A stretch of 64,000 nucleotides of DNA from Bremerella sp. TYQ1 (GCF_020150455.1 NZ_CP083740.1:4030001-4094000); one strand, 5' to 3'. Positions 32,849-41,698 are shown, numbered from the stretch's first letter. The notes: a model not told the origin generated them from the letters alone. Numbers and translations: made by a program.

Positions 32849-34615
32849 ATGGTTGGGCGATTCTCCCTCTTCGTGGCTGCCGCGCTGGTTTGCGGCCTGC
32901 TCTGCTTCCCTCTGCACGCCGAAGACTATGCCGGCCAAGCCGACCTCGACAAGGCTGTCGACTTGAAGCTCGACGCCGAAGGCATGGACGACTTAGCCCA
33001 AGTGGCCGAGTTGTGCGAATCGGCTCTCGACAAAGGCCTGCATGAAGAAGACCAGGTCTTCGCCAAACAGCTGCTTACTTCCGTTCGTTACCAACGCGCC
33101 GAAACGATGGGCAAAGGAATCTTCGAGGAAGCCCAGCAGCGAAAAGACTGGAAAGACCTACGCGCCAAAGCGGTCGAAGAAGTCGACAAAGGTTTGAAGT
33201 ACGACGACACCGTCGGCATGCTTCACTTCCTGAAAGCTCGCTTGCTGCTCCTTCCCGACGGCGATCGCGATCAGGCCGAACAAAGCATCAACAAAGCCAT
33301 CGAGCTGCTGCAAGGAACCGGCGAACCGCTCTCCAAAGCACTCGTTGTTTCGCTTGTTTTCGCCGAAGACAAAGACGCCCAAGTCGACGTGCTGACAAAA
33401 GCGATCGAAGCCAATCCGAACAACGCCGATGCCTATCGCCTGCGTGGCTTGATGTACTTGGAACAGGAAAAGTTCCAGGAAGCGCTCGCCGACTTGAAGA
33501 TGGTCACCGAACAGCTTGCCCCCGGCGATCTCACTTCGCTGCAAGCCTACGCTCAAACGTTCGCCAAGCTGGGCGAGTTCGACGAAGCGATCAAAGCGGT
33601 CAACCAAATCGTAAAGACCAATCCTAACTCGCCGATTGGCTACTTGCTGCGTGCTCAGTTCAAAGTGATGGCCGGTAACGTCAACGCCGCCATTGAAGAT
33701 CTCGATCAAGTCCTCGTTCTCGCGCCTCGCTCGGTTCCAGCTCTGCTGATGCGTGCGAGCATGTACATCGAACGCGAAGACTACAAAGCCGCACTGCAAG
33801 ATGTCGAGCGTGCCTTGGCCGCCGACACCGGCAACATGCAGGCCCTGCTGATACGTGCCACGCTGTATGCTCAGGAAGGCAAATTCGCCGAAGCCATTCG
33901 TGACTTGGAAGCCCTGCAGATTCGCAACAGCGAGAACGCCACGATCACGCTGCAGTTGGCCACCCTCTATCAGGCCGCCAAGCGGCCTCGCAAAGCGGTT
34001 GAAGTTTACAACCAGGTGTTGAAGCTTGAACCTGAAAACGTCAACGCCATGCGTGGCAAAGGGGACGCTCTGCTTTCCTACGGCAAGCATGCCGAAGCGG
34101 TCGAGACTTACTTGAACGCGTTGAAGATTCAGGAAGACGAAGAAGGTGGCATCCTGAACAATCTGGCCTGGGTGATGGCCACGTCGACCAACGACAACGT
34201 TCGCGATGGCGAGAAGGCACTCAAGTATGCCGTGGAAGCGTGCGAAGCGACCGATTACTCGCAAGCACATATCTTGTCGACATTGGCGGCCGCACATGCC
34301 GAGAAGGGTGAGTTCGACGAAGCTCGAAAGTGGTCCAAGAAGGCTGTCGAAGTGGCTGGTGGAGACGAAGCAGCCGCTGAAATTCGCGAGCACTTGAAAA
34401 ACGAATTGAAAGCCTATGAAGGCAACGAAGCCTGGCGTGAAATCCAGGACACCAAGGAAGGTGGCCAAACCGATACGATCGCCGGTCCTGCCTCCGAAGT
34501 TGCCGAGAAGCTGAAAGAGTCCAAGTCGGACAAGCCTGCCGATCAAGAAAAGAAGGACGAATCGGACAAGCCGGAAATGACCGAGCCGGCTCCTGATATG
34601 GCTCCTGTCTCGTAA
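32849..34615 (+). CDS. Secreted TPR-repeat protein
   Basis: A 588-residue exported protein with a signal peptide (FSLFVAAALVCGLLCFPLHA) and about ten tetratricopeptide units between residues 70 and 520, with the A/G-Y/A spacing evident in NNADAYRLRGLMYLEQEKFQ, SPIGYLLRAQFKVMAGNVN, SVPALLMRASMYIEREDYK and NMQALLIRATLYAQEGKFA. A Lys/Asp/Pro-rich disordered tail ends the protein. TPR arrays serve protein-protein contacts; the partner is unknown. A strong terminator lies 77 bases after the stop, so it is probably a single-gene transcript. Confidence 0.85.
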   Translation: MVGRFSLFVAAALVCGLLCFPLHAEDYAGQADLDKAVDLKLDAEGMDDLAQVAELCESALDKGLHEEDQVFAKQLLTSVRYQRAETMGKGIFEEAQQRKDWKDLRAKAVEEVDKGLKYDDTVGMLHFLKARLLLLPDGDRDQAEQSINKAIELLQGTGEPLSKALVVSLVFAEDKDAQVDVLTKAIEANPNNADAYRLRGLMYLEQEKFQEALADLKMVTEQLAPGDLTSLQAYAQTFAKLGEFDEAIKAVNQIVKTNPNSPIGYLLRAQFKVMAGNVNAAIEDLDQVLVLAPRSVPALLMRASMYIEREDYKAALQDVERALAADTGNMQALLIRATLYAQEGKFAEAIRDLEALQIRNSENATITLQLATLYQAAKRPRKAVEVYNQVLKLEPENVNAMRGKGDALLSYGKHAEAVETYLNALKIQEDEEGGILNNLAWVMATSTNDNVRDGEKALKYAVEACEATDYSQAHILSTLAAAHAEKGEFDEARKWSKKAVEVAGGDEAAAEIREHLKNELKAYEGNEAWREIQDTKEGGQTDTIAGPASEVAEKLKESKSDKPADQEKKDESDKPEMTEPAPDMAPVS

Positions 34616-34691
34616 CCATGGAAACTTCGGTTTGCTTCGCCTCGATCGATTCGCAAGAATGACGGCAGAGGCTCACGACGCAATGAAACAT

Positions 34692-34736
34692 GCCCTGGCC
34701 TCTTAGAGACTGTGCTCTTAGGCCGGGGCTTTTTTT
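34692..34736 (+). terminator. Rho-independent terminator after the TPR gene
   Basis: GCCCTGGCCT (34692-34701) pairs with AGGCCGGGGC (34720-34729) with one G-T wobble, and inner bases extend the stem (CTTAGAG / CTCTTAG-like). Seven T follow. It lies just before the phhB start and so also insulates that gene. Confidence 0.88.
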
Positions 34737-34756
34737 ATGAAGGGATCGAAACCGCC

Positions 34757-35119
34757 ATGGATATTCAAACGACCGATCAACTGACGCAAAAGAAGTGCAA
34801 GCCTTGCGAAGGAGGCGTCGACCCTTGCACCCTCGACGAAGCGACCAATCAGCTGGCCAAGCTCGACGGTTGGTATCTCACCCACGATGGAAAACGGATC
34901 CGCAAAGACTGGACGGTCAAGCACTTCATGGCCGGACTGACGTTCTTTAACAAAGTCGCCGAGATCGCCGAAGAAGATGGTCACCATCCCGATCTTCACA
35001 TCGAAGGCTATCGCAACGTTTCCATTGAACTGTGGACGCACGCCATCGGCGGCCTGAGCGAAAACGATTTCATCCTCGCCGCCAAGATCGATCAGGTCCC
35101 CGTCGAAGTGAAGTCGTAA
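34757..35119 (+). CDS. phhB: Pterin-4a-carbinolamine dehydratase
   Basis: A small cytoplasmic enzyme that dehydrates 4a-hydroxytetrahydrobiopterin and so regenerates pterin cofactor for aromatic hydroxylases; the PhhB/PCD family. The catalytic motif is EEDGHHPDLHIEGYRNV (H76, H77, H81) followed by the conserved WTHAIGGLSENDFILAAKID. An N-terminal stretch with three Cys (KKCKPCEGGVDPC) is present in many bacterial members. From ATG 34757 it has 120 residues, the usual length. No phenylalanine hydroxylase gene is in the window, so the partner is not visible; a role in molybdopterin-type pterin chemistry has been proposed for orphan members. Confidence 0.9.
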   Translation: MDIQTTDQLTQKKCKPCEGGVDPCTLDEATNQLAKLDGWYLTHDGKRIRKDWTVKHFMAGLTFFNKVAEIAEEDGHHPDLHIEGYRNVSIELWTHAIGGLSENDFILAAKIDQVPVEVKS

Positions 35120-35186
35120 GCGACGCGGCACTTCGTTCCTAAAAACGAACCAGGGAGTTACCGCTGTTCACATCGGTATCCTCACC

Positions 35187-35311
35187 GGGTAGCCCACGGT
35201 TGCTTGCAACCTGGGGAGGCGAAGCCGAATAGAGGTCCTGGCGAGCGGTCAACTTGCCCCGAAGACCTCGGTTCGCTCCGCTCCCCAGTTTGCAAGCAAA
35301 CTGGGCCACCC
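35187..35311. repeat. REP/BIME-like inverted pair (GCTTGCAA type)
   Basis: Left arm 35187-35216 and right arm 35283-35311 (opposite orientation) are near-identical 29-30 base elements beginning GGGTAGCCCA / GGGTGGCCCA and ending CTGGGG, spaced by 66 bases. Each arm is itself a hairpin: GGTTGC, TT, GCAACC on the left; CAGTTTGC, AA, GCAAACTG on the right. The bases next to the loop are kept while the outer pairs differ in a paired manner. It sits in the 322-base gap after phhB, which otherwise holds no gene. Confidence 0.7.
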
Positions 35312-35441
35312 ATTAACCAATGTGTCGCGTGAAATCCTGGTTAAGCCCCGGCAACGCGCAATTTGCGTTTCCTGTCTGATGACCTACACTTTTGGGAGTC
35401 CTTGCGCACGCACTTAAACGTCTGTTGATAACGGCAGTTCC

Positions 35442-35792
35442 ATGACCGAACCTACGGAAGTCCTCGACGCACCGCAGCTTCCGGCTGTTCAAACTGAAGC
35501 CCAGCTTCCCGCCAACCAGGTCATCGAATCAGGCCTTCCACCGGCAATTCGTACGGCCGTTCGCAGCCACGTCATTATCTGGACGGTCATTCTTTCGATC
35601 GGACCGCTTGGCTTGCCGCTGTTGTGGTTGAGCCCGAAGTATTCCATCTGGATGAAGGTGCTCATCTCGTTTCTCACCCTCTTCTTCACGATCATCCTGC
35701 CGATCGCGGTGACGATTTACTGCGGCGAATTCCTCGTTCGATCGATCGTCGATGCCATGGAACAAGCCAACTCCGCCGGCGGTGCTTTGTAA
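35442..35792 (+). CDS. Small membrane protein, two helices
   Basis: A 116-residue protein: polar, Gln/Pro-rich N-terminus of about 40 residues, then two membrane helices (VIIWTVILSIGPLGLPLLWL and MKVLISFLTLFFTIILPIAV) separated by a short SPKYSIW turn, and a short amphipathic C-terminus (EFLVRSIVDAMEQ). It resembles many unassigned planctomycete proteins, and I recognise no domain. Start ATG 35442. Repeats flank it on both sides. Confidence 0.65.
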   Translation: MTEPTEVLDAPQLPAVQTEAQLPANQVIESGLPPAIRTAVRSHVIIWTVILSIGPLGLPLLWLSPKYSIWMKVLISFLTLFFTIILPIAVTIYCGEFLVRSIVDAMEQANSAGGAL

Positions 35793-35829
35793 CATCGAGT
35801 CAGTTTGCTGGTAACGTTTGGTGAATTTC

Positions 35830-35961
35830 GTAGGGTCCGCTGTGCGGACGCAGAATTGATTCTGTAAGAGGCGACTTGCTTCTGCTGCCAATGTTCCGCT
35901 GATTTCAAGTATCTCGCGGTTTACGAGTAAATCGATCCGGCCTCCGCACAGCGGACCCTAC
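35830..35961. repeat. 19-bp perfect inverted repeat, REP-like pair (TGT-loop family)
   Basis: GTAGGGTCCGCTGTGCGGA at 35830-35848 recurs as its exact reverse complement at 35943-35961. Each arm is a hairpin (GTCCGC, TGT, GCGGAC). A related copy with another stem is at 2175-2197. The 94 bases in between contain no gene. The right arm abuts the 28-nt hairpin repeat at 35961-35988. Confidence 0.75.
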
Positions 35962-35988
35962 ATGCTCACGAAGACGAGAGCATGGCAC
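35961..35988 (-). repeat. 28-nt hairpin repeat, copy 3 (minus strand)
   Basis: Read on the minus strand it starts GTGCCATG, has stem CTCTCG, loop TCTT, stem CGTGAG and ends CATG, the same 28-base frame as the pair at 4784-4851 and the copy at 41671-41698. It lies right at the end of the TGT-loop repeat and 28 bases after it ends the phosphatase gene stops (36016). Confidence 0.75.
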
Positions 35989-36015
35989 TCGACGACCGGT
36001 GTTTTCACGCAAGTG

Positions 36016-36561
36016 TTACGCTTTGGCAGTCTCTTGCAAGCCGCGGTAATACGACTGCACCACAGGACGGCGGTAGAGAGTTGGTAGCACTTGCTTTCGT
36101 TTCTCGAGCAAAAACACCTGGGCTTGTTCCGGAGTCATTCCTTTGGCCTTCATCAGCCAGCAAAGCGCGATGGTCGCACTTCGCGCGCGGCCTGCTTTGC
36201 AGTGGATGTAGACATCTTTCTCTTCGGCGACAAACTTCTCGATGAAGCGGACTCCTTCGTCGATGTCCTCGACACTGGGCGGAGTGAAGTCGACCGTTGG
36301 CAAGTAAAGCTGCTCGACCCCATGTTCTTTATAGACATCCAGGGGGCCTTCGTATTCCTGGCATGTGTTGATTACCCCTTTGATGCCGCTTTCGGCCAAG
36401 TCGACGGCCATTTTCCGAGAAGGAACCGCCCCGACGAAGACATGCTCTTCAATCTGGTCGTACCAACGCCACCACTTCAGCCGCCGGATCATGGTCCAGT
36501 TATAGACGTACGAGGGCCAATAGATCGATTTCGCGTAGAGATGCTGAAAAAAACGCTTCAT
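36016..36561 (-). CDS. Dual-specificity phosphatase family protein
   Basis: A protein phosphatase of the DSP/PTP class. The signature HCxxGxxR(S/T) is VYIHCKAGRARSATIAL (H120, C121, R127, S128), and the general-acid Asp is in PTVDFTPPS (about residue 91). An N-terminal stretch rich in aromatic residues (FFQHLYAKSIYWPSYVYNW) may lie on the membrane, as in PTPMT1-like lipid phosphatases, which the IEEHVFVGAVPSRK segment also recalls. At 181 residues it has the length of PTPMT1-type enzymes; phosphatidylglycerophosphate or phosphoprotein substrates are both possible. Confidence 0.85.
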   Translation of the reverse strand: MKRFFQHLYAKSIYWPSYVYNWTMIRRLKWWRWYDQIEEHVFVGAVPSRKMAVDLAESGIKGVINTCQEYEGPLDVYKEHGVEQLYLPTVDFTPPSVEDIDEGVRFIEKFVAEEKDVYIHCKAGRARSATIALCWLMKAKGMTPEQAQVFLLEKRKQVLPTLYRRPVVQSYYRGLQETAKA

Positions 36562-36773
36562 GACGGCTTAAAAACGGTTCATTTCCGAGGGGATACTCAC
36601 GATTCGGTGCAGGGATCAAAGCATTTGATTCCTTTTGCCCACCTCACCGATTATGATGGTTGGCGGTGTTCGAGCCCACCCTGCCCGAGCGATTCGCTGC
36701 GGCAGCCTTCCGAAAAGGGGCAAATATCATGCCTCTCGCCCACCTACTAATCATCTCGAGGAGAAACGTTTCC

Positions 36774-38306
36774 ATGTTGCGTTTGGTGTGTTGCTTGGGC
36801 CTGCTGTTGAGCATGACCTCATTTGCGTCCGCGGAAGATGCCGCTTTGAACCAACCGCCTAAGGGATTCAAGCTGCTCTTCAACGGCAAAGATTTAAATG
36901 GCTGGAAAGGGCTTGTCGCCAATCCCAAGAAACGAGCCGAGATGTCGGCCGAAGAACTCGCCGCCGCCCAAACCAAAGCGGACGAGTCGATGAACGCCCA
37001 TTGGAAAGTGGAAGATGGCGTTCTCGTTTTCGACGGCAAAGGGCAAAGCCTCTGCACCGCCAAAGACTATGCCGACTTCGAGATGTACGTCGATTTCAAA
37101 ATCAAGGAAGCTGGCGACAGCGGTATCTATTTGCGTGGCAGTCCCCAGGTTCAAATCTGGGACCCCAGCAACAAAGGCCCGAACCCTGACGGGGTCGGTT
37201 CCGGCGGGCTCTACAACAATCAGAAGAACCCCAGTCAGCCTCTTGTCACCGCCGACCATCTGATCGGCGAATGGAATACGTTTTTCATCCGCATGATCGG
37301 CGACCGCGTAACGATCAAGCTGAACGGCAAGTTGGTCACCGACGACGTCGTGCTGGAAAACTATTGGGAACGCGACAAGCCGATCTATCGCACCGGACAG
37401 ATCGAACTGCAAAACCATGGCAACACGCTCTACTTCCGCAACATCTATATCCGCGAGCTAGTGACGCCGGATCAGATCGAAAAGATGGCAGCCGCTTTGC
37501 CGGAGAAGCCTCGCGTTGCGCCACAGGAAAAGCAAAACGTGTTGGTCTTTACCCGATACCATGGCTTCCGCCACAGCTCGATCCCTGTCGGGGCGATGGC
37601 GGTGCAGATGCTCGGTGACAAGACAGGCGCCTTCGATGCTCGCATCACCAACGACTTGACGATGCTCGATCCGGAAACGCTCAAAGATTACGACGCCATC
37701 GTCATGGTCAACACCACCGGGCAATGGATCAAGCCGCGTGACGAAGACATCGCCAAGCTTGCCGCAGCCGGCAAAGAGATGACCAAGGACGAAGCGGAAG
37801 CCATGTTCCGCAAGAGCCTGCTCGACTTCGTTTCCAGCGGCAAAGGACTTGTCGGTTTTCATGCCGCGAGCGATGCCAACTATCACTGGGAAGAGTTCGG
37901 CAAGTTGATCGGCGGTTACTTCGATCAGCACCCTTGGCACGAGAAAGTCGGCATCAAAGTCGATAGCCCCGACCATCCACTGATGGCAGCTTTCGGCGGC
38001 GAGGACTTTGCGATTGTCGACGAGATCTACCAGTTCCGCGATCCTTACTCGCGCGATGCTTTGCACGTGTTGTTGTCGCTGGATGTCGACAAAACCAACA
38101 TGGACAAGAAGAACATCAAGCGTAAAGATGGCGACTTCGCTGTGTCCTGGGTTCGTAGCTATGGCGACGGTCGCGTCTTTTACAGTTCGCTCGGCCATCG
38201 CGAAGAGATTTACTGGAATCCCCAAATGCTGAAGTTCTACCTCGACGGCATCCAGTTCGCTCTCGGCGACATCGAAGCCCCCACCGCCCCCAGCGGTTCG
38301 AAGTAG
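36774..38306 (+). CDS. DUF1080-ThuA fusion, secreted
   Basis: A 510-residue exported protein starting at ATG 36774 (GAGGAGA upstream; signal LVCCLGLLLSMTSFASA). Residues about 25-215 are a DUF1080 concanavalin-like domain (3-keto-disaccharide hydrolase family: FKLLFNGKDLNGWKG, DFEMYVDFKIKEAGDSGIYLRG, FRNIYIREL). Residues about 235-500 are a ThuA-like domain of the class I glutamine amidotransferase fold (VLVFTRYHGFRHSSIPVGA, GKGLVGFHAASDANY, WVRSYGDGRVFYSSLGH). ThuA-related proteins take part in trehalose or keto-sugar use. The combination is frequent in planctomycetes and suggests polysaccharide or keto-sugar breakdown outside the cytoplasm. Confidence 0.88.
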   Translation: MLRLVCCLGLLLSMTSFASAEDAALNQPPKGFKLLFNGKDLNGWKGLVANPKKRAEMSAEELAAAQTKADESMNAHWKVEDGVLVFDGKGQSLCTAKDYADFEMYVDFKIKEAGDSGIYLRGSPQVQIWDPSNKGPNPDGVGSGGLYNNQKNPSQPLVTADHLIGEWNTFFIRMIGDRVTIKLNGKLVTDDVVLENYWERDKPIYRTGQIELQNHGNTLYFRNIYIRELVTPDQIEKMAAALPEKPRVAPQEKQNVLVFTRYHGFRHSSIPVGAMAVQMLGDKTGAFDARITNDLTMLDPETLKDYDAIVMVNTTGQWIKPRDEDIAKLAAAGKEMTKDEAEAMFRKSLLDFVSSGKGLVGFHAASDANYHWEEFGKLIGGYFDQHPWHEKVGIKVDSPDHPLMAAFGGEDFAIVDEIYQFRDPYSRDALHVLLSLDVDKTNMDKKNIKRKDGDFAVSWVRSYGDGRVFYSSLGHREEIYWNPQMLKFYLDGIQFALGDIEAPTAPSGSK

Positions 38307-38359
38307 ATCGCCCAGTTCCCCTACCCCTGCCCCCTAAAACCTGTTCAAGGAATGCCCCT

Positions 38360-39220
38360 ATGTCGTATCGCTTTGCTCGTCCGCTGCTGACGATGCTGCT
38401 TGTGCTGGCCGTCGCTGGAACTTCGTTCGCTGAAGAGAAAGCGAAGCTCAAAGGCTTGCTCATCACTGGCGGTTGCTGCCACGATTACCCTGCCCAAATC
38501 AAGATCATCACCGAAGGCCTCAGCCAACGCGTCAACATCGAGTGGGATGTCGTCATCGCCGGCGACGGCCGCCAGGTGAAAGTGCCAGTCTACTTGAATC
38601 ACGACTGGATCAAACCGTACGACGTTGTCTTCCACAACGAATGCTACGGCCACGTCGACGACGTCGAGTTCGTCGAAGGGATCGTCAAAGCGCACACTGA
38701 AAACAACATTCCGGCCATCTTCGTGCACTGCTCGATGCACAGCTATCGCAACGCAAAGACCGACGAGTGGCGCAAACTGATCGGCATGCGAAGCACCAGC
38801 CACGAAGGCAAGCATCCGCTAGACATCGTCACGCTCGAGTCGGATCACCCCATCATGCAAGGCTTCCCTAAAGATTGGAAAGTCGACCGCGGCGAGCTCT
38901 ACAAGATCGAAAAGACTTGGGACTCCGCCACCCCGCTCGCCAAAGCTTATGGGGTCGACACCAAGAAGGATCACAACGTCATCTGGTGCAACGAGTACGA
39001 CGGCACGAAGAGCTTCTCGACCACGCTCGGACACTACAACGAGACGATGAACAACGATGTTTGGCTGAGCCTCGTCGCTCGCGGCTTGCTTTGGACCGTC
39101 GATGGCTTGAACGAAGATGGCACGACGAAACCAGGTTTCGAAGGAACCGGCAAGAAAGAAATTGACCTCAGCACGCCGAACCCTGACAAAGACAAATCGC
39201 CTACGAAGGCCAAAAAATAA
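38360..39220 (+). CDS. Secreted ThuA-like domain protein
   Basis: A 286-residue exported protein with a signal peptide (PLLTMLLVLAVAGTSFA) and one ThuA-like domain: KGLLITGGCCHDYPAQIK at the start, YDVVFHNECYGHVDD, PAIFVHCSMHSYRN and NEYDGTKSFSTTLGHYNETM. It lies 53 bases after the DUF1080-ThuA gene in the same direction, so the two are probably one operon and act on related substrates. The catalytic residues of ThuA proteins are not well defined, so enzymatic activity is not certain. Confidence 0.85.
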   Translation: MSYRFARPLLTMLLVLAVAGTSFAEEKAKLKGLLITGGCCHDYPAQIKIITEGLSQRVNIEWDVVIAGDGRQVKVPVYLNHDWIKPYDVVFHNECYGHVDDVEFVEGIVKAHTENNIPAIFVHCSMHSYRNAKTDEWRKLIGMRSTSHEGKHPLDIVTLESDHPIMQGFPKDWKVDRGELYKIEKTWDSATPLAKAYGVDTKKDHNVIWCNEYDGTKSFSTTLGHYNETMNNDVWLSLVARGLLWTVDGLNEDGTTKPGFEGTGKKEIDLSTPNPDKDKSPTKAKK

Positions 39221-39256
39221 CCACGCCTAACCGCTTGTCAATTTAATACTTACGCA

Positions 39257-39288
39257 GTGGCTGCCGTTCCCCAGGGACGAGCAGCCAC
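39257..39288 (+). terminator. Hairpin after the ThuA gene
   Basis: GTGGCTGC (39257-39264) pairs with GCAGCCAC (39281-39288) around a 16-base loop. The following TCTCTTT is only moderately T-rich, so it is a weak intrinsic terminator or an RNA end protector. Confidence 0.5.
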
Positions 39289-39466
39289 TCTCTTTAGGGG
39301 AGCGGCCCCCGTTCCAGCGTGCCCAAAAAGGCACCTCTATCGCCACAATTAATCTGTTGTCGCTTCCATTATTTAGTTAGGCTAAGTAGCTGCATTTTAT
39401 TGTTTACATGCAATCCTACCGCAAAACGCCATCCTTTATCTTCCTCCCTTGAAGAGTGCCAACCCC

Positions 39467-40429
39467 ATGACCAAAGCATTCTCGCGCCGCGGCTTCACCC
39501 TTGTGGAGCTTCTCGTGGTGATCGCCATCATCGGTGTGCTCATTGCATTGCTGCTGCCGGCTGTGCAACAAGCTCGCGAAGCAGCTCGACGCATGAGCTG
39601 CACCAACAACATGAAGAACATCGGCCTGGGCCTGCACAACTATCACGATACGTTCGGCAGTTTCCCGTCAGGTTACATCAGCAATCGCACCCAAGTCGCT
39701 TCCAGCGGCAACTGCTGGAGCTCTTCCGGGTCGAACAATGCGTTTGCCCCTTGGACCGCCATGCTGCTGCCGTTCATTGAACAAGGCAACCTGCACGATC
39801 GGTTCAACTTCTCCGAGAAGTTCACCATGAACCCGATCGACGGTGCCGGCAGTGCCACCAATCAGGCGTTGTTCGATACGCAGCTGGACATCTACCAGTG
39901 CCCTTCCGATCCACGCACCTCGCAACAGGAAAACCTGCTTTCCTACATGGGTGTCATGGGGGGCGGTATCTGGGATTCGTCTTCCAGCACGTACGACTTC
40001 CAGTGCCGAGCTTCCAGCGATCCGCTGCGTGGTAACGACACCAACGGCATGCTGTATCACAACTCCGGCACCAAGTTCCGCGACGCCACCGACGGTACGA
40101 CCAATGTCATCATGGTGGGAGAAAGCCGTTACCAAACCCACAATCGCCCCGACGGCAAGAACTTCGGCTGGGCCAGCAGCGCCAACATCAACAACTTGTG
40201 GTGCATGCCAGGCACGCTTGCCAGCGCCTTGGCTCCGATCAATTCGTTGCAGGAAGCCTCGCACAGTACTCAATCGCGTTGCTTCGGCAGCTACCACCCC
40301 GGCGGCTGCGAAATGCTGCTCAGCGATGCCTCGGTGCAGTTCTTCATCGAAACGATGGACACGCAAATGTATAGCCAGTTGGCCATCCGCAACGACGGCC
40401 TGCCGGTCAGCGGTTATAACAGCAACTAA
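39467..40429 (+). CDS. DUF1559 pseudopilin-like protein
   Basis: A planctomycete DUF1559 protein of 320 residues with a type IV pilin/type II secretion leader: short basic leader (TKAFSRR) cut before [20 protein letters not shown], where the Glu at position +5 is present. [21 protein letters not shown] segment follows, which is standard for the family, and the C-terminal H-X9-DG-like block is [21 protein letters not shown] (here [13 protein letters not shown], close to the consensus). Planctomycete genomes hold dozens of these; they are thought to be surface or secreted pseudopilin-like proteins, with unknown individual roles. The lipoprotein gene follows within 18 bases, a typical pairing. 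Confidence 0.92.
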   Translation: MTKAFSRRGFTLVELLVVIAIIGVLIALLLPAVQQAREAARRMSCTNNMKNIGLGLHNYHDTFGSFPSGYISNRTQVASSGNCWSSSGSNNAFAPWTAMLLPFIEQGNLHDRFNFSEKFTMNPIDGAGSATNQALFDTQLDIYQCPSDPRTSQQENLLSYMGVMGGGIWDSSSSTYDFQCRASSDPLRGNDTNGMLYHNSGTKFRDATDGTTNVIMVGESRYQTHNRPDGKNFGWASSANINNLWCMPGTLASALAPINSLQEASHSTQSRCFGSYHPGGCEMLLSDASVQFFIETMDTQMYSQLAIRNDGLPVSGYNSN

Positions 40430-40446
40430 GCGAAGGAACGCGACCC

Positions 40447-40836
40447 ATGAAGAACACCCTTTATGCCGCGGTATTGCTTGGCTGTGGTTTGCTGACGCTC
40501 GGTTGTGCCAAGTCGGACGGCTTGGATCGCTTTCACCTATCCGGCGAAGTCACCTACGACGGCCAACCGGTCCCCAAAGGCGAAATCCAGTTCACGCCCA
40601 ACTCGCGCGAAGGCAACCCAGGCCCAGGCACGTTCATCAACATTGAAAACGGCCACTACGAAACGGCCCCCGGCAAAGGCGTCCTCGGCGGTGCCTACGG
40701 CGTTCGCATTGTCGGCTACGATGGCCAAGCCAATTCCGAAAGCGACCTCGGCGTGAGCTTGTTCAAGCCATACTCGCAGCGAATCGACCTCCCCAAGGAA
40801 GACTCGACGCAAAACTTTGAAATACCCAAACGCTAA
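40447..40836 (+). CDS. Small lipoprotein with carboxypeptidase-regulatory-like fold
   Basis: A 129-residue lipoprotein: leader with lipobox LLTLGC (modified Cys about residue 20), then a single beta-sandwich of the transthyretin/carboxypeptidase-regulatory type that in planctomycetes reads LSGEVTYDGQPVPKGEIQFTP and ends with a strand near YGVRIVGYDG. It follows the DUF1559 gene with an 18-base gap and precedes a strong terminator, so the two form a bicistronic unit, as often seen in this phylum. Function unknown. Confidence 0.85.
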   Translation: MKNTLYAAVLLGCGLLTLGCAKSDGLDRFHLSGEVTYDGQPVPKGEIQFTPNSREGNPGPGTFINIENGHYETAPGKGVLGGAYGVRIVGYDGQANSESDLGVSLFKPYSQRIDLPKEDSTQNFEIPKR

Positions 40837-40863
40837 CCCCTAGCGCGACAACACCATCGTGCA

Positions 40864-40895
40864 GGCAACCCGGCCCCACCGGGTTGCCTTTTTTT
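40864..40895 (+). terminator. Rho-independent terminator of the DUF1559/lipoprotein unit
   Basis: GGCAACCCGG (40864-40873) and CCGGGTTGCC (40879-40888) form a perfect 10-bp stem with a CCCCA loop, followed by seven T. Confidence 0.92.
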
Positions 40896-40956
40896 GTTTC
40901 GAAGCCATCGGCCTGCTACAAAGAGGTACTTCCTTTGCGTCAACAATGGGCCGCCC

Positions 40957-41562
40957 ATGAGCACGACCTACCAAGTCCTCATCCATCCGACCGCCACCCC
41001 TGACAATGCCGCTGCAGAGGCCGCTCGTCTGCGCAACACATTGATCGACGCAGGTATCATCGCGGCCGAAACGTCATCCGACGTCGTGCTCAACGGAATA
41101 GGGTACTTGCCCGGCCCCAAACTGAACGAGCTTTACCGATGCCAGCCCGCCACAGCCGATTGCCCGGCGGAACTCGACTATTGGAACGACCTTACCGAGA
41201 TCGGCGTGCAAATCGTCGCGGAGAAGTGGGTCAACTTCTTCGGCTTCACCGTTTTTCACTGGATGCGTTGTCCCACGTGTGAAGCAACGTTCAACGATCC
41301 CCACGATTTGGTCGGCTCACTCGTCGATGCAGCCGCCAACTTCTATAACGACGAAGGTTCGACCGACATCCCCTGCCCTGCGTGCGAAAGAAGCTTCGAC
41401 GTGACGCGTTGGCGAACGAAACCAGACCTCGGGTTATGTTACGTTGCCGCGCTTTTCTGGAACTGGCCTACCTTCGAATCGCCTGGCTGGCAAATCTCGA
41501 TCCCTGAACAAATCTCCCAAGCACTCGGCGTCTCATTAAAAACCAGCTTCGGTCGCATCTAG
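40957..41562 (+). CDS. Hypothetical protein with a zinc-ribbon-like CxxC pair
   Basis: A soluble 201-residue protein with no signal peptide. N-terminal part: strand-helix (TTYQVLIHPTATPDNAAAEA). In the middle two CxxC knuckles about 40 residues apart (MRCPTCEATF and IPCPACERSF) can bind a zinc ion as in a zinc ribbon. The C-terminal part has helices and aromatic patches (AALFWNWPTFESPGW). No family is recognised. ATG 40957 is chosen; the open frame upstream runs through the terminator of the previous unit. Confidence 0.65.
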   Translation: MSTTYQVLIHPTATPDNAAAEAARLRNTLIDAGIIAAETSSDVVLNGIGYLPGPKLNELYRCQPATADCPAELDYWNDLTEIGVQIVAEKWVNFFGFTVFHWMRCPTCEATFNDPHDLVGSLVDAAANFYNDEGSTDIPCPACERSFDVTRWRTKPDLGLCYVAALFWNWPTFESPGWQISIPEQISQALGVSLKTSFGRI

Positions 41563-41630
41563 TCGAAACAACGCTTCACGCATCCACATAACTCCAGGTG
41601 CCATCCTCACCGTTGCCACAATAGTCGAAG

Positions 41631-41698
41631 GCGTCGTGCTCACGTCCGCGTGATAACTCTCAAACAGAGGGTGCCATGCCGTCGTCTTCGTCGGCATG
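41631..41698 (+). repeat. 28-nt hairpin repeats, copy 4 and a decayed copy
   Basis: 41671-41698 is a full copy: GTGCCATG, stem CCGTCG, loop TCTT, stem CGTCGG, CATG, in direct orientation. 41631-41658 looks like a decayed copy (stem CTCACG, loop TCCG, stem CGTGAT). Further remnants (GGTGCCATC near 41597 and GATGCCATGCTCA near 41730) suggest a small cluster in the 270-base gap between two plus-strand genes. Confidence 0.7.

Noticed and set aside
33158-34546. A 462-codon minus-strand frame
   Set aside because: Antisense shadow of the TPR gene, created by the regular codon pattern of the repeats.
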